Shown: positions 52,880 to 62,204, counted from the stretch's first letter. The stretch: 64,000 bases of DNA from Colwellia chukchiensis (GCF_002104455.1 NZ_NBOC01000017.1:1-64000), one strand, 5' to 3'. Program-made: numbers and translations. The notes: generated by a model not told the origin, from the sequence alone.

Positions 52880-54352
52880 ATGGATAAAATGAAACCTAAC
52901 GCAGCTTCGCACAACACAGACCAAGCCACCATTCTTTGGCACGATTATGAAACTTGGGGCGTATCACCAAAGTTTGATAAGCCCTCGCAGTTTGCCGGCA
53001 TTCGCACCGATTTAGAGTTAAATATTATTGGTGAGCCAGAAATGTTTTATTGTCAGCCGCCACAAGATTACCTGCCACAGCCTGAAGCGTGTTTAGTCAC
53101 CGGCATTACCCCGCAAAAAGCGCTGCGCGAGGGCTTAACAGAAGCGGAATTTGCCGCTCGTATTTATGGTTTATTTACCCAACCTAATACCTGTGTTGCC
53201 GGTTATAACAGCATTCGTTTTGATGATGAAGTGACCCGCTACCTGCTTTATCGCAACTTTTATGACCCTTATGCCCGAGAATGGCAAAATGGAAATAGTC
53301 GTTGGGATATTATTGATTTAGTGCGCGCTTGTTACGCGTTGCGCCCTGATGGTATTGAATGGCCAACCGTTGAGCGCGATGGCGAGCAAGTGGTAAGTTT
53401 TCGCCTAGAGCTATTAACCAAAGCCAATGGTATTAGCCATGAAGCGGCACATGATGCCATGAGCGATGTTTACGCCACCATTGCCATGGCAAAATTAATT
53501 AAAGAAAAACAACCCAAACTTTATAACTTTATTTTTAATTTAAAAAATAAAAAGCAGGTTGCCCAGTTAATCGATGTTTATAACATGACGCCGATAGTAC
53601 ATACCTCTAGTAAGGTGTCATCTGCCCATGGCTGTACCAGTTGGTTTGCGCCAGTTGGTTATCATCCTGTGAATAAAAATGCCGTGATTGCCGTTGATTT
53701 AGCACGAGATCCCACGCCGTTATTTGAGCTTAGCAGCGAAGAGATTAAAGCTCGCTTATATACCCGTTATGATGAGTTAGCTGAAGATGAACTGCCGATC
53801 CCAATGAAATTAATTCATTTAAACAAGTGCCCTGTGGTAGCGCCAGCAAAAACATTACTACCTGAAAATGCCCAGCGTTTAAGTATTCCACGAGAGCTTT
53901 GTCTTGAAAACTTAAAACGACTCAAGCAATACAGTGAACTAAGAGATAAACTAACTGATGTTTTTGCCAACAATGATTTTGACGATAGCCCAGTCGACGC
54001 TGAGTTCGCCTTGTACGGTGGTAAGTTTTTCTCGCACAGTGATAAAGCGCAAATGGAAATTTTACATCAGTTGCCGCCTGAGCAATTAGCAACTCACCCC
54101 TTTCAATTTCAAGATGACAGGTTAAGCACACTATTGTTTAGCTATCGGGCGCGTAACTTTCCATTGACCTTAACTGACAGTGAGCAACAAAAGTGGGCGG
54201 CACATTGTCAAAATCGCCTACAATATGGCGCTAAAGGCTTATTGACTGTTGATGAGTATATGATCAAATTAGAAAACTTAGCGTTTGAACATGAAAACAA
54301 CACTGAAAAAATGAAAATATTGAAAGCCCTGTTTGAATATGTAAATCAATAA
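52880..54352 (+). CDS. sbcB: Exodeoxyribonuclease I
   Basis: About 490 residues from ATG 52880; a TTG at 52871 would add three. The N-terminal DEDDh exonuclease motif ILWHDYETWGVSPKFDKPSQ runs into FAGIRTD, a signature of SbcB. VAGYNSIRFDDEV is Exo II, and SHEAAHDAMSDV carries the Exo III His and Asp. SH3-like and C-terminal helical regions follow, as in E. coli ExoI. It degrades single-stranded DNA 3'-5' in mismatch repair and recombination. The length matches the family. Confidence 0.96.
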   Translation: MDKMKPNAASHNTDQATILWHDYETWGVSPKFDKPSQFAGIRTDLELNIIGEPEMFYCQPPQDYLPQPEACLVTGITPQKALREGLTEAEFAARIYGLFTQPNTCVAGYNSIRFDDEVTRYLLYRNFYDPYAREWQNGNSRWDIIDLVRACYALRPDGIEWPTVERDGEQVVSFRLELLTKANGISHEAAHDAMSDVYATIAMAKLIKEKQPKLYNFIFNLKNKKQVAQLIDVYNMTPIVHTSSKVSSAHGCTSWFAPVGYHPVNKNAVIAVDLARDPTPLFELSSEEIKARLYTRYDELAEDELPIPMKLIHLNKCPVVAPAKTLLPENAQRLSIPRELCLENLKRLKQYSELRDKLTDVFANNDFDDSPVDAEFALYGGKFFSHSDKAQMEILHQLPPEQLATHPFQFQDDRLSTLLFSYRARNFPLTLTDSEQQKWAAHCQNRLQYGAKGLLTVDEYMIKLENLAFEHENNTEKMKILKALFEYVNQ

Positions 54353-54429
54353 GCCATATTTAAGCAAGGCAAACGTCCGTAATTAATGTAATTAACCATG
54401 GCATGTTAAGTGCTGATAGGCTCTGCAGT

Positions 54430-55290
54430 ATGAAAAAAATCTCTTTTATTGGCTTAGGCGTGATGGGCTTTCCCATGGCGGGTCATTTACAAAAATCCGG
54501 TTATCAAGTGACTGTGTATAATCGTACTACCACAAAAGCCGAAGCTTGGGTTCAACAATATGGTGGCGCAATGGCAAGTACGCCAGCCGCGGCTGCTAAA
54601 GATAGCGAAATTGTTTTTATCTGTGTTGGTAATGATGATGACTTACGACAAGTTACCTTAGGGCTAGATGGCGTTTTTTCAACGATTAAAGCCAATACTA
54701 TTGTGGTTGATCACACCACAGCATCAGCAACCGTAGCGCGCGAGCTCGCAGAAAAAGCCCGCACCCTTAATGTCGGCTTTCTTGATGCGCCAGTATCCGG
54801 CGGCGAAGCCGGTGCGGTTAATGGCCAACTTACCATTATGATTGGTGGCGAGCAAAGCAGCTACGCAGCAGTTGAACCGGTTATGCAGTGTTATGCAAAA
54901 TTTAGCAAGTTACTCGGTGCTGTCGGCAGTGGCCAATTAGCGAAAATGATGAACCAAATTTGTATTGCCGGCGTGATACAAGGTTTAGCGGAAGCGCTGC
55001 ACTTTGGTAAAAATGCCGGTCTTGATTGTGAGAGCGTGGTTGAAGTAATCAGCCAAGGTGCAGCCGGCTCATGGCAAATGGATAATCGTCATAAAACTAT
55101 GCTTAATAATGAATACAACTTGGGCTTTGCGGTTGATTGGATGCGTAAAGATCTTGATATTGCCTTAACCGAAGCAAAGCAAAATGGCTCTACTTTGCCA
55201 TTAACCGCGCTTGTTGATCAGTTTTATGCCGATGTGCAAAAAAATGGTGGTAACCGTTGGGACACCTCAAGCTTATTAACCCGTTTATAA
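54430..55290 (+). CDS. NAD(P)-dependent beta-hydroxyacid dehydrogenase (GarR/MmsB type)
   Basis: About 286 residues from ATG 54430 (MKKISFIGLG, chosen because the Rossmann motif GLGVMGFPMAGHLQ follows at once). The substrate loop DAPVSGGEAGAVNGQLTIMIGG and the catalytic-lysine helix GSGQLAKMMNQI are family hallmarks. It acts on a beta-hydroxyacid such as 3-hydroxyisobutyrate or tartronate semialdehyde; the specificity is not readable. Confidence 0.92.
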   Translation: MKKISFIGLGVMGFPMAGHLQKSGYQVTVYNRTTTKAEAWVQQYGGAMASTPAAAAKDSEIVFICVGNDDDLRQVTLGLDGVFSTIKANTIVVDHTTASATVARELAEKARTLNVGFLDAPVSGGEAGAVNGQLTIMIGGEQSSYAAVEPVMQCYAKFSKLLGAVGSGQLAKMMNQICIAGVIQGLAEALHFGKNAGLDCESVVEVISQGAAGSWQMDNRHKTMLNNEYNLGFAVDWMRKDLDIALTEAKQNGSTLPLTALVDQFYADVQKNGGNRWDTSSLLTRL

Positions 55291-55427
55291 ATTCACCGCT
55301 ATACGCTTGAGCTTGAGTTTGAGACAACAACCTGTATTTTACGCTTTATGCCGCTAGACTGGTTGTTGTTAATGAAGCTCAATTATCTTATGCTACTTTC
55401 ATAGCATGTACCGAGTAATATCTGCCA

Positions 55428-55910
55428 ATGACAGCAACAATATACACCTTTAGTGCCGCAAACTATAAAAATGAAGCCATCGACTTTTCCATCTATCAGG
55501 GTAAAGCACTGTTAATTGTTAACACCGCTAGCGCATGTGGCTTTACGCCGCAATACGCTGGTTTGGAAAGCCTATACCAAAGCTATAAAGATCAAGGTTT
55601 TGAAATATTAGCTTTTCCTTGCAACCAATTTGGTAAACAAGAGCAAGGGGATAATAATGACATCAAGCAGTTTTGCGACCTTAACTTTAATATTTCCTTT
55701 GAACTGTTTAGTAAAATTATCGTTAACGGTGAGTATGCGCATCCTTTATACGAGCACTTGAAAAATGTAGCCCCGGGTATATTTGGCACTAAAAGTATTA
55801 AATGGAATTTCACTAAATTTTTAGTAGATAAACAAGGTAAGGTAATTAAGCGCTATAGTCCAACGACAAAACCCGCTGACATTGCTAATGATATTGCGGC
55901 CATTCTTTAA
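55428..55910 (+). CDS. Glutathione peroxidase (cysteine type)
   Basis: The 160-residue thioredoxin-fold protein has the GPx motifs: NTASACGFTPQYAGLE with the peroxidatic Cys, FPCNQFGKQE with the Gln, and SIKWNFTKFLVD with the Trp and Asn. It uses Cys rather than selenocysteine. It reduces peroxides with glutathione or, more often in bacteria, thioredoxin. Its length is standard for the BtuE-like group. Confidence 0.95.
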   Translation: MTATIYTFSAANYKNEAIDFSIYQGKALLIVNTASACGFTPQYAGLESLYQSYKDQGFEILAFPCNQFGKQEQGDNNDIKQFCDLNFNISFELFSKIIVNGEYAHPLYEHLKNVAPGIFGTKSIKWNFTKFLVDKQGKVIKRYSPTTKPADIANDIAAIL

Positions 55911-56219
55911 CACGCTAACGCATTAATTTTGCTCGACTATCGCTACTGCATTGCTATTGCTTATCCTGCACTAGCGCTGAAAAAGTGTTTCCGTTTTAGA
56001 TCCCCTAATTACCAGTAGTTAGTTTTAATTACCAATACTTATAATGGCCGCCAACCCATGGTCTAAACTTAGTGTTAAGGCCATTATGTATTGATGGTGC
56101 TTTGGGGCTGTCATAAAGCGGTGCACTTAACGTAAAGCTTGTACAGCAAAACCAACCGTTAACCAAGTCGTCAACTGTTTACTATTAGGTTAATGTCAGT
56201 AAGTTAATGAGGAGCTAAT
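55911..56219. other. Intergenic stretch with a long-stem inverted repeat
   Basis: No gene. ATAATGGCC (56041-56049) is perfectly complementary to GGCCATTAT (56079-56087) across a 29-base loop. It could be part of a regulatory leader of the small gene that follows. Confidence 0.5.
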
Positions 56220-56432
56220 ATGAGTGCTATTTGGAATAACCATGCTGATCGGTTAATCGAGCTAATTAACCATAACAGCGACACCTACGCTCATTTATAT
56301 TTAGAGCAATTGATGCTTTTCCCTGTTGACATTCAAGATAAAATAATCAATGATGTCAGTACCTTAAAGCATTGTAATACTGACAATGTGGCGAAGATAA
56401 TAAATCAATACATGATGCCAGAAATCCCCTAA
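56220..56432 (+). CDS. Small hypothetical protein of 70 residues
   Basis: A short, mostly helical, soluble protein beginning MSAIWNNHADRLIELINHNS, with no recognised family. An AGGAGC ribosome site precedes ATG 56220 at good distance. Codon use resembles neighbouring genes, which supports a real gene. Confidence 0.6.
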   Translation: MSAIWNNHADRLIELINHNSDTYAHLYLEQLMLFPVDIQDKIINDVSTLKHCNTDNVAKIINQYMMPEIP

Positions 56433-56519
56433 GCTAAAAACTTATCTACAGTGTTTTAGGCGGTGATAAGCCAGAAATGGCGGCTCAGCACAGCCTAAAC
56501 GCTGTAGTATTAATGCTTA

Positions 56520-58523
56520 TTAAGTAACCAGCTGTTGCTCGCGTAAGATCTTAATTTCATCACGCACTGCAGCGGCTAGTTCAAACTCTAGGTTTTGTGC
56601 GTGGTTAAACATTTTTGCTTCTAACTCCTGCACTTTCAGATCAATTTCTTTGGTGCTTAACTTTTCATATTTGGCGGTAGGCGCTGCCACTTTCAATGCT
56701 GCTGCCGCGCGAGCTTTGCCACCATCGACATCCATCACATCAGAAATATTTCGAATAACCCCTTGCGGTGTTATATTGTTATCAATATTGTACTGGTGTT
56801 GTTTAGCACGACGTCTTTGTGTTTCATCAATGGCTTTGCGCATTGAGCCAGTAATACGGTCGGCATATAAAATGGCGCGGCCATTAAGGTTACGGGCGGC
56901 TCGCCCTATGGTTTGAATTAGTGAGCGTTCAGAGCGTAAGAAGCCTTCTTTATCGGCATCTAAAATTGCCACTAACGAGACTTCTGGCATGTCTAGCCCT
57001 TCTCGTAGCAAGTTAATACCCACTAAAACATCAAATTTACCTAAACGAAAGTCTCTAATAATTTCTACCCGCTCAACCGTATCAACATCTGAATGTAGGT
57101 ATCGGGTTTTGATATTATGCTCGTCTAAATAATCGGTTAAGTCTTCCGCCATGCGCTTGGTTAACGTAGTGGCTAATACCCTTTCATTAATTTGCACGCG
57201 CTTGTGAATCTCAGAAAGCAAGTCATCTACTTGCGTCTCTACGGGTCGCACCTCAATTTCAGGGTCAAGTAAGCCGGTCGGCCGCACCACTTGCTCGGCA
57301 ATTTCACCAGCTGACTTTTCAATTTCATAATTGCTTGGCGTCGCCGAAACATAAATAGTTTGTGGCGATAAGGCTTCAAACTCATCAAACATCATCGGGC
57401 GGTTATCAAGCGCAGAAGGTAGCCTAAAACCATATTCAACAAGGTTTTCTTTGCGCGAGCGATCACCTTTATACATAGCACCAATTTGCGGCACCGTCAC
57501 ATGCGACTCATCAATAATTAATAAGCCATCAGGCGGCAAATAATCAAACAGTGTCGGTGGCGCTTGACCAGGCTCTCGGCCCGATAAATAACGTGAATAG
57601 TTTTCAATGCCTGAGCAATAGCCAAGCTCTGTCATCATTTCAATATCAAATTGTGTGCGCTGCACAATGCGCTGCTCTTCCACCAGCTTATTATTGGCTT
57701 TTAACTGTGTAGAACGCTCTTTTAACTCAATTTTTATTTGCTCGACTGCCGCTAATATTTTATCGCGTGGCGTTGCATAGTGGGTTTTCGGGTAAACCGT
57801 GACCCGTGCAAGTGTACGCTCTATTTCTCCGGTGAGTGGGTCAAAAACACTGATGCGTTCAATTTCTTCGTCAAATAATTCAACACGCAGCGCCATACGA
57901 TCAGACTCGGCGGGAAATATATCAATGACATCGCCACGCACGCGATAGGTAGCGCGCTGAAAAGCAACGTCATTACGGGTGTATTGTAACTCTGCTAATC
58001 GCCGTAAAATATCACGCTGATTAATAATGTCGCCAACACTGATATGCAGCATCATTTTTAAGTAAGAGTCAGGGTCGCCTAAACCATAAATTGCCGAGAC
58101 TGAAGCAACAATAATAACATCTCGGCGTTCCAATAAGGCTTTGGTCGCCGACAGTCGCATTTGCTCAATATGTTCGTTTACCGAGGCATCTTTTTCAATA
58201 AAGGTATCGGTTGTCGGTACATACGCTTCGGGTTGATAGTAATCATAATAAGAAACAAAATACTCTACGGCGTTTTCAGGGAAAAACTCTTTCATTTCAC
58301 CGTATAATTGTGCCGCTAGTGTTTTGTTTGGCGCCAACATCATGGTTGGACGATTAAGCTTTTCAATAACATTGGCAATGGTAAAGGTTTTACCTGAGCC
58401 GGTAACGCCTAGTAAAGTTTGATGCGCCAATCCCGAGTCTATACCGTCAAGTAATTTTGCAATTGCCGTTGGTTGATCGCCACTGGGCGTATAATCAGAA
58501 TGTATTTTTAACGCTTTCATCAA
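56520..58523 (-). CDS. uvrB: UvrABC excinuclease subunit B
   Basis: The 667-residue helicase-like protein has the N-terminal [16 protein letters not shown], Walker [13 protein letters not shown], the beta-hairpin region [12 protein letters not shown], Walker B-like [10 protein letters not shown], and helicase motif [11 protein letters not shown]. The C-terminal UVR domain that binds UvrC is present ([25 protein letters not shown] in part). It performs damage verification in nucleotide excision repair. The ATG overlaps the stop of the MATE gene by 4 bases, an unusual coupling for uvrB. Confidence 0.98.
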   Translation of the reverse strand: MMKALKIHSDYTPSGDQPTAIAKLLDGIDSGLAHQTLLGVTGSGKTFTIANVIEKLNRPTMMLAPNKTLAAQLYGEMKEFFPENAVEYFVSYYDYYQPEAYVPTTDTFIEKDASVNEHIEQMRLSATKALLERRDVIIVASVSAIYGLGDPDSYLKMMLHISVGDIINQRDILRRLAELQYTRNDVAFQRATYRVRGDVIDIFPAESDRMALRVELFDEEIERISVFDPLTGEIERTLARVTVYPKTHYATPRDKILAAVEQIKIELKERSTQLKANNKLVEEQRIVQRTQFDIEMMTELGYCSGIENYSRYLSGREPGQAPPTLFDYLPPDGLLIIDESHVTVPQIGAMYKGDRSRKENLVEYGFRLPSALDNRPMMFDEFEALSPQTIYVSATPSNYEIEKSAGEIAEQVVRPTGLLDPEIEVRPVETQVDDLLSEIHKRVQINERVLATTLTKRMAEDLTDYLDEHNIKTRYLHSDVDTVERVEIIRDFRLGKFDVLVGINLLREGLDMPEVSLVAILDADKEGFLRSERSLIQTIGRAARNLNGRAILYADRITGSMRKAIDETQRRRAKQHQYNIDNNITPQGVIRNISDVMDVDGGKARAAAALKVAAPTAKYEKLSTKEIDLKVQELEAKMFNHAQNLEFELAAAVRDEIKILREQQLVT

Positions 58524-59893
58524 ACAACAACCTCCTGTGCTAAACAGTCTTTTTTACACTGCTGAGTAAATAAATGGTAAGAAATTGCCGCCATCAGCAA
58601 ATTGCCGAGCAAGGCACCGATAAAAAAGCCGACTAAGCCAAACCAAAGACTGCCAATATAAGCCAGTGGTACATAACAAACAAACAGCCGAACTATGCTC
58701 AGTGTCAGTGCTACCATAGGTTTATGCAACGCATTAAATGATGAATTGGTTAAAATGATAATACCTTGCAAGCCATAACCTAAGGGCAGGATCCAAATAA
58801 ATAGTTTAATGATATCCGCCACCGCTTGCTCTTTAGCAAACATATCGGCAATAAATGGCGCAATAAGCACTAGCACGACATAAATTAACAGCTGCCAGAG
58901 CAAGACAAATTTGATTGAGGCTTTATAGGCTTGTTGGACACGTTTAAAATGGCCTGCGCCTAAGTTTTGACTAATAAACGGTGGTAAGGTCATCGACATC
59001 GCCAACACCACCAGACAGGCAATAGATTCAATACGAGAGCCTACACCAAAGGCTGCAACCGCTGACGCACCATACGTTGCGACAATTGCAGTTAATACTG
59101 CTGAAGCAATTGGGGTCAGCATATTGGCCCCCGCTGCGGGCAAACCTATATGCAAAATAGCACGAGCGGAGTCAATAAAATCTTTTACTGACATACCAAA
59201 GCGATGAATCAATCCTCGTTTTACCGCTAAAATATACAGCACATAAATTAAGCCAAACACCCAAGATAACAAGGTTGCATAAGCAGCCCCCTGAATACCC
59301 ATTGCAGGTACAGGACCAAAGCCAAATATAAAAATAGGATCTAAAATCGCGTTAATTAAACCAGCACTGCCCATAATTATACTGGGCGTTTTGGTATCGC
59401 CGGACGCCCGTAAAACAGCATTACCAATCATAGGGCCAATTAAACAAATACAACCTAAAAACCATATACCCATGTATTGATGAATAAGCGGCAGCAACTC
59501 AACACTCGCGCCAAGCAGCAAAAACATCTCATCAATCAACAAGTAACCAATAATAGCAAGCAAGCCTACAATCATGGCCGTTAAATACAATGCACTCGTT
59601 GCTAGGTTTTTGGCTCGAGTCATATCTCCTTTACCTAGCGCCCTCGCAATAACCGCCGAAGTGCCTATGCCTAAACCTATGGTTAAACTGATCAGGCTAA
59701 AGGTTATTGGAAACGTAAAACTTATCGCCGCTAAAGGTTGTGTGCCTAATAAACCTACAAAAAAAGTATCGACTAAGTTAAAAGTCATCAACAACAGCAT
59801 GCCGTAAACCATAGGAATAGTCATAGCTTTTAACGTTGGCGCAACGGGGTCTTTTAGCAAGTTAATTTGGTGAGTCTTTTCAGGTTTAGTCAT
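58520..59893 (-). CDS. MATE-family efflux transporter
   Basis: The 457-residue protein has twelve predicted helices in two MatE repeats ([24 protein letters not shown]-type opening; second half from [19 protein letters not shown]). It exports cations or drugs, driven by Na+ or H+. It is upstream of and overlaps uvrB by four bases, so the two are co-transcribed. Confidence 0.92.
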   Translation of the reverse strand: MTKPEKTHQINLLKDPVAPTLKAMTIPMVYGMLLLMTFNLVDTFFVGLLGTQPLAAISFTFPITFSLISLTIGLGIGTSAVIARALGKGDMTRAKNLATSALYLTAMIVGLLAIIGYLLIDEMFLLLGASVELLPLIHQYMGIWFLGCICLIGPMIGNAVLRASGDTKTPSIIMGSAGLINAILDPIFIFGFGPVPAMGIQGAAYATLLSWVFGLIYVLYILAVKRGLIHRFGMSVKDFIDSARAILHIGLPAAGANMLTPIASAVLTAIVATYGASAVAAFGVGSRIESIACLVVLAMSMTLPPFISQNLGAGHFKRVQQAYKASIKFVLLWQLLIYVVLVLIAPFIADMFAKEQAVADIIKLFIWILPLGYGLQGIIILTNSSFNALHKPMVALTLSIVRLFVCYVPLAYIGSLWFGLVGFFIGALLGNLLMAAISYHLFTQQCKKDCLAQEVVV

Positions 59894-60192
59894 TAAGTTT
59901 TCAAAACAAATAATAAATTGAAATCATTTACTATTGTAAAAGATCGTGCAAAGACTCGCTACGCTTATATTTCAGGTAATTAAATAATCTGTCATTGCGC
60001 TGCAGAAATACACAGCAATTGTGTTAAACATCACCTCTGTGCAAAAAACACACGCCCATGTTCATAAAGCCAACAAAACACAAGCAACCCGTTATTATTA
60101 AAGGACATTTTAAACTTGAGCAATAAAAGAACATTTTGCTATAAGCCGCATTCTACCGTTTTACTTACATCTCTACACACTTTAACTCACAT

Positions 60193-60228
60193 AGTTATCC
60201 ACAGAATAAGTGGATAACTCCTTTTTTA
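60193..60228 (+). terminator. Hairpin with T-run that contains a DnaA-box match
   Basis: AGTTATCCAC (60193-60202) pairs with GTGGATAACT (60210-60219), then CTCCTTTTTT. The left arm includes a perfect DnaA-box consensus TTATCCACA (60195-60203). It may be a rho-independent terminator of an upstream small RNA. Confidence 0.5.
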
Positions 60229-60340
60229 TATCTATGCTCATGTACTGACCATTTATTCACCAAAAATCAGCCAATAGTTAGTAACTATGGCTGCTATTTA
60301 AGCAAACAAACAATAAAATGATTTTTTTCTGTTTTTTGTA

Positions 60341-60369
60341 TTGACAGTATGGCGAGCGCCCTTTAATAT
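60341..60369 (+). promoter_or_regulatory. Sigma70 promoter of the tRNA-Asn operon
   Basis: TTGACA (60341-60346), 17-base spacer, TAATAT (60364-60369), then a GC-rich discriminator CCGCCCCG (60371-60378). This is the arrangement of stringently controlled stable-RNA promoters. Confidence 0.85.
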
Positions 60370-60405
60370 TCCGCCCCGTTAGCCAGTAGTGGCAAACAAT
60401 ATAAT

Positions 60406-60481
60406 TCCTCAATAGCTCAGTTGGTAGAGCAACGGACTGTTAATCCGTTTGTCCCTGGTTCAAGTCCAGGTTGAGGAGCCA
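60406..60481 (+). tRNA. tRNA-Asn(GTT) copy 1
   Basis: 76 bases. Acceptor arms TCCTCAA/TTGAGGA, encoded CCA, D-loop with GG, anticodon GTT at 60439-60441 in loop CTGTTAA, T-arm GGTTCAAGTCC. Confidence 0.97.
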
Positions 60482-60670
60482 AATTAAAATGTAATGGTTT
60501 TCTAATATAATTAAAAAACGGTTACAAAAAGTTCCTTAATCGCTCAGTAAATTGAGCAACGGACTGTACTCTTATAATAAACAGGCGTTTGTCCCTGTTG
60601 GTTGTACAAGTTCAGCAAAGGAGCCAAATTAAAATGTAATGGTTTTCTAATATAATTAAAAAACGGTTAC
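60474..60670 (+). repeat. 52-base direct repeat bracketing tRNA-like copy A
   Basis: The segment from AGGAGCC through CGGTTAC at 60474-60525 recurs exactly at 60619-60670 (offset 145 bases). It shows that tRNA copy 1 and its spacer were duplicated and that the middle copy then decayed. Confidence 0.9.
60533..60626 (+). pseudogene. Degenerate tRNA-Asn-like copy A
   Basis: 94 bases. Retains TCCTTAA and AAGGAGCCA ends and the anticodon 5' stem, but the loop after GGACTGT is replaced by an AT-rich insert (ACTCTTATAATAAACAGG). The T-arm is broken and the D-arm altered. It cannot fold as a functional tRNA-Asn. The insert creates a TATAAT sequence. Confidence 0.85.
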
Positions 60671-60688
60671 TTGTACGAAAAGAACAAT

Positions 60689-60764
60689 TCCTCAATAGCT
60701 CAGTTGGTAGAGCAACGGACTGTTAATCCGTTTGTCCCTGGTTCAAGTCCAGGTTGAGGAGCCA
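60689..60764 (+). tRNA. tRNA-Asn(GTT) copy 2
   Basis: 76 bases, identical to copy 1 including CCA; anticodon GTT. Confidence 0.97.
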
Positions 60765-60812
60765 CATTAAGAGCGATGCTCTCTTCCATAATAAAGGAAG
60801 TAAAAACTTTAT

Positions 60813-60888
60813 TCCTCAATAGCTCAGTTGGTAGAGCAACGGACTGTTAATCCGTTTGTCCCTGGTTCAAGTCCAGGTTGAGGAGCCA
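60813..60888 (+). tRNA. tRNA-Asn(GTT) copy 3
   Basis: 76 bases, identical to copies 1 and 2; followed directly by a strong terminator. Confidence 0.97.
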
Positions 60889-60891
60889 CAT

Positions 60892-60922
60892 AAAAAAACC
60901 TGCTTTTTAGCAGGTTTTTTTT
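60892..60922 (+). terminator. Terminator of the intact tRNA-Asn operon
   Basis: AAAAAAACCTGC pairs with GCAGGTTTTTTTT across TTTTTA, giving a strong rho-independent terminator. Confidence 0.92.
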
Positions 60923-60944
60923 CATCTAAAATTTGAAGAGACTT

Positions 60945-61031
60945 TTCTAAATAGCTCAATTGCTAGCGCAACGGACTGTACTCTTATAAAAACAACGTTT
61001 GTCCCTGGTTCAAGTCCAGGTTGAGGAGCCA
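60945..61031 (+). pseudogene. Tandem tRNA-Asn-like copy B
   Basis: 87 bases. The acceptor, T-arm (CCTGGTTCAAGTCCAGG) and CCA are intact, the D-arm has lost G18-G19 (ATTGCTAG), and the five bases TAATC of the anticodon loop are replaced by 16 (ACTCTTATAAAAACAA). Copies B, C and D are almost identical. Confidence 0.85.
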
Positions 61032-61034
61032 CAT

Positions 61035-61065
61035 AAAAAAACCTGCTTTTTAGCAGGTTTTTTTT
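61035..61065 (+). terminator. Terminator after tRNA-like copy B
   Basis: Same hairpin and T-run as at 60892-60922. Confidence 0.9.
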
Positions 61066-61087
61066 CATCTAAAATTTGAAGAGACTT

Positions 61088-61174
61088 TTCTAAATAGCTC
61101 AATTGCTAGCGCAACGGACTGTACTCTTATAAAAATAACGTTTGTCCCTGGTTCAAGTCCAGGTTGAGGAGCCA
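61088..61174 (+). pseudogene. Tandem tRNA-Asn-like copy C
   Basis: 87 bases, as copy B with one change in the insert (AAAATAACG instead of AAAACAACG); CCA present. Offset from copy B is 143 bases. Confidence 0.85.
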
Positions 61175-61177
61175 CAT

Positions 61178-61207
61178 AAAAAAGCCTGCTTTTTAGCAGT
61201 TTTTTTT
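61178..61207 (+). terminator. Terminator after tRNA-like copy C
   Basis: CCTGC/GCAG hairpin (one base lost from the 3' arm) with an eight-base T-run. Confidence 0.85.
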
Positions 61208-61229
61208 CATCTAAAATTTGAAGAAAATT

Positions 61230-61316
61230 TTCTAAATAGCTCAATTGCTAGCGCAACGGACTGTACTCTTATAAAAACAACGTTTGTCCCTGGTTCAAGT
61301 CCAGGTTGAGGAGCTA
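61230..61316 (+). pseudogene. Tandem tRNA-Asn-like copy D
   Basis: 87 bases, as copy B, but the 3' end reads CTA instead of CCA. Offset from copy C is 142 bases. Confidence 0.85.
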
Positions 61317-61321
61317 CAGAG

Positions 61322-61346
61322 AAAAGCCTGCTTTAAAGCAGCTTTT
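61322..61346 (+). terminator. Terminator after tRNA-like copy D
   Basis: AAAGC-TGCTTTAAAGCA-GCTTTTT stem and loop with a T-run. Confidence 0.8.
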
Positions 61347-61656
61347 TGCGTCTAAAATCTAGGTAAGTATGCTCAGGTGCACATTAATCACAGACTACTC
61401 AACAACAGCGAATAAGACCACTGTTTTACTGACCGCTTACTGCTTGCCGTTTATAACTTACCATTTATCGCCTAGGCTTTCGCTCATTTTTAGCCGAAAT
61501 AGCCTTAGCTAATGCCGCTAGTACCGTATAGCGAGCGTATAGCTTAAAGTTTGCTTGTTAAATGTACGCTATAATACAGAGGTCACTTTATGAAAAATGA
61601 GCTGTATCTGTGACAATACTGATGCTTTATGCTCATTTTGAACAAGGAGAACCAAC
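61347..61656. other. Intergenic region before the Cys-rich small gene
   Basis: No gene. TATAAT at 61570-61575 is a good -10 box for the downstream gene, but no well-spaced -35 is evident. AAGGAG lies just before its ATG. Confidence 0.5.
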
Positions 61657-62115
61657 ATGGCTAGTTGCTTTAAAGATTGGTTAAGTTGTATGAGGCGTTG
61701 TTCACGCTTGCCTGGTACAGCAGACCAAGTGGCATGTGCCGCAGATTGTGATCTTGACCTTGCGCGCTGTGTCAGAGATGCGCTTTTTATGACCTCTGCT
61801 GAAGATGCCTTGGTACTGGCGCGAACGATAAGATCTGGCTTCTCTTTACCACTCGATTTACTCGTGCAAGAAGACAGCGCAAGCAATGCTGATAACAACA
61901 TTGATATTTCAGGCATGTTAGATAAAGAGTTTGCTGGTAAGCCTTTTAGTGAAATTGCCAACGCTCCGGTTTATGCTATCAAGGGTGTGTCGGCTGGTGA
62001 TGGCGAAGTACTGGAAAAAATGTTTAATATCAAAACAGTGAAAGATTTCGCTAATCATGACTTTGTAAAAGTTGCGCGCGGTATTGTCGCTCAGTCTGAT
62101 GGCAAGGGATGCTAA
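61657..62115 (+). CDS. Cys-rich protein of unknown function with helix-hairpin-helix-like C-terminus
   Basis: 152 residues, family not recognised. The N-terminal 40 residues hold six Cys (C4, C11, C15, C26, C30, C37) in a helical pattern like a small metal-binding or disulphide-hairpin module. An acidic linker follows. The C-terminal ~45 residues (KGVSAGDGEVLEKMFNIKTV and on) look like a single helix-hairpin-helix DNA-binding-type repeat. No signal peptide. AAGGAG precedes the start. It lies between tRNA pseudogenes and a terminator and is probably monocistronic. Confidence 0.75.
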   Translation: MASCFKDWLSCMRRCSRLPGTADQVACAADCDLDLARCVRDALFMTSAEDALVLARTIRSGFSLPLDLLVQEDSASNADNNIDISGMLDKEFAGKPFSEIANAPVYAIKGVSAGDGEVLEKMFNIKTVKDFANHDFVKVARGIVAQSDGKGC

Positions 62116-62151
62116 TTTCAACCTTATTTAGAACGAATTAGCGCAATAAAA

Positions 62152-62177
62152 AAGGGCTAAGTTTTCACTTAGCCCTT
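62152..62177. terminator. Bidirectional terminator
   Basis: AAGGGCTAAG (62152-62161) pairs with CTTAGCCCTT (62168-62177) between the Cys-rich gene and the convergent M28 peptidase gene. Confidence 0.8.
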
Positions 62178-62204
62178 ATATGACATTGAAACTGAATTAA
62201 TGAC

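Larger units (their letters stand above)
59894..60405. other. Intergenic region before the tRNA operon
   Basis: No gene. It contains the hairpin with a DnaA-box sequence (60193-60228), the tRNA promoter (60341-60369), and a promoter-like pair TTGAGC (60116-60121)/TATAAG (60140-60145) with 18-base spacing that would drive a transcript of about 75 bases to the hairpin. Confidence 0.6.

Noticed and set aside
61569-61961. 130-codon minus-strand frame over the Cys-rich gene
   Set aside because: The plus-strand gene has a clear AAGGAG site and an ordered Cys pattern; the opposite frame has neither.
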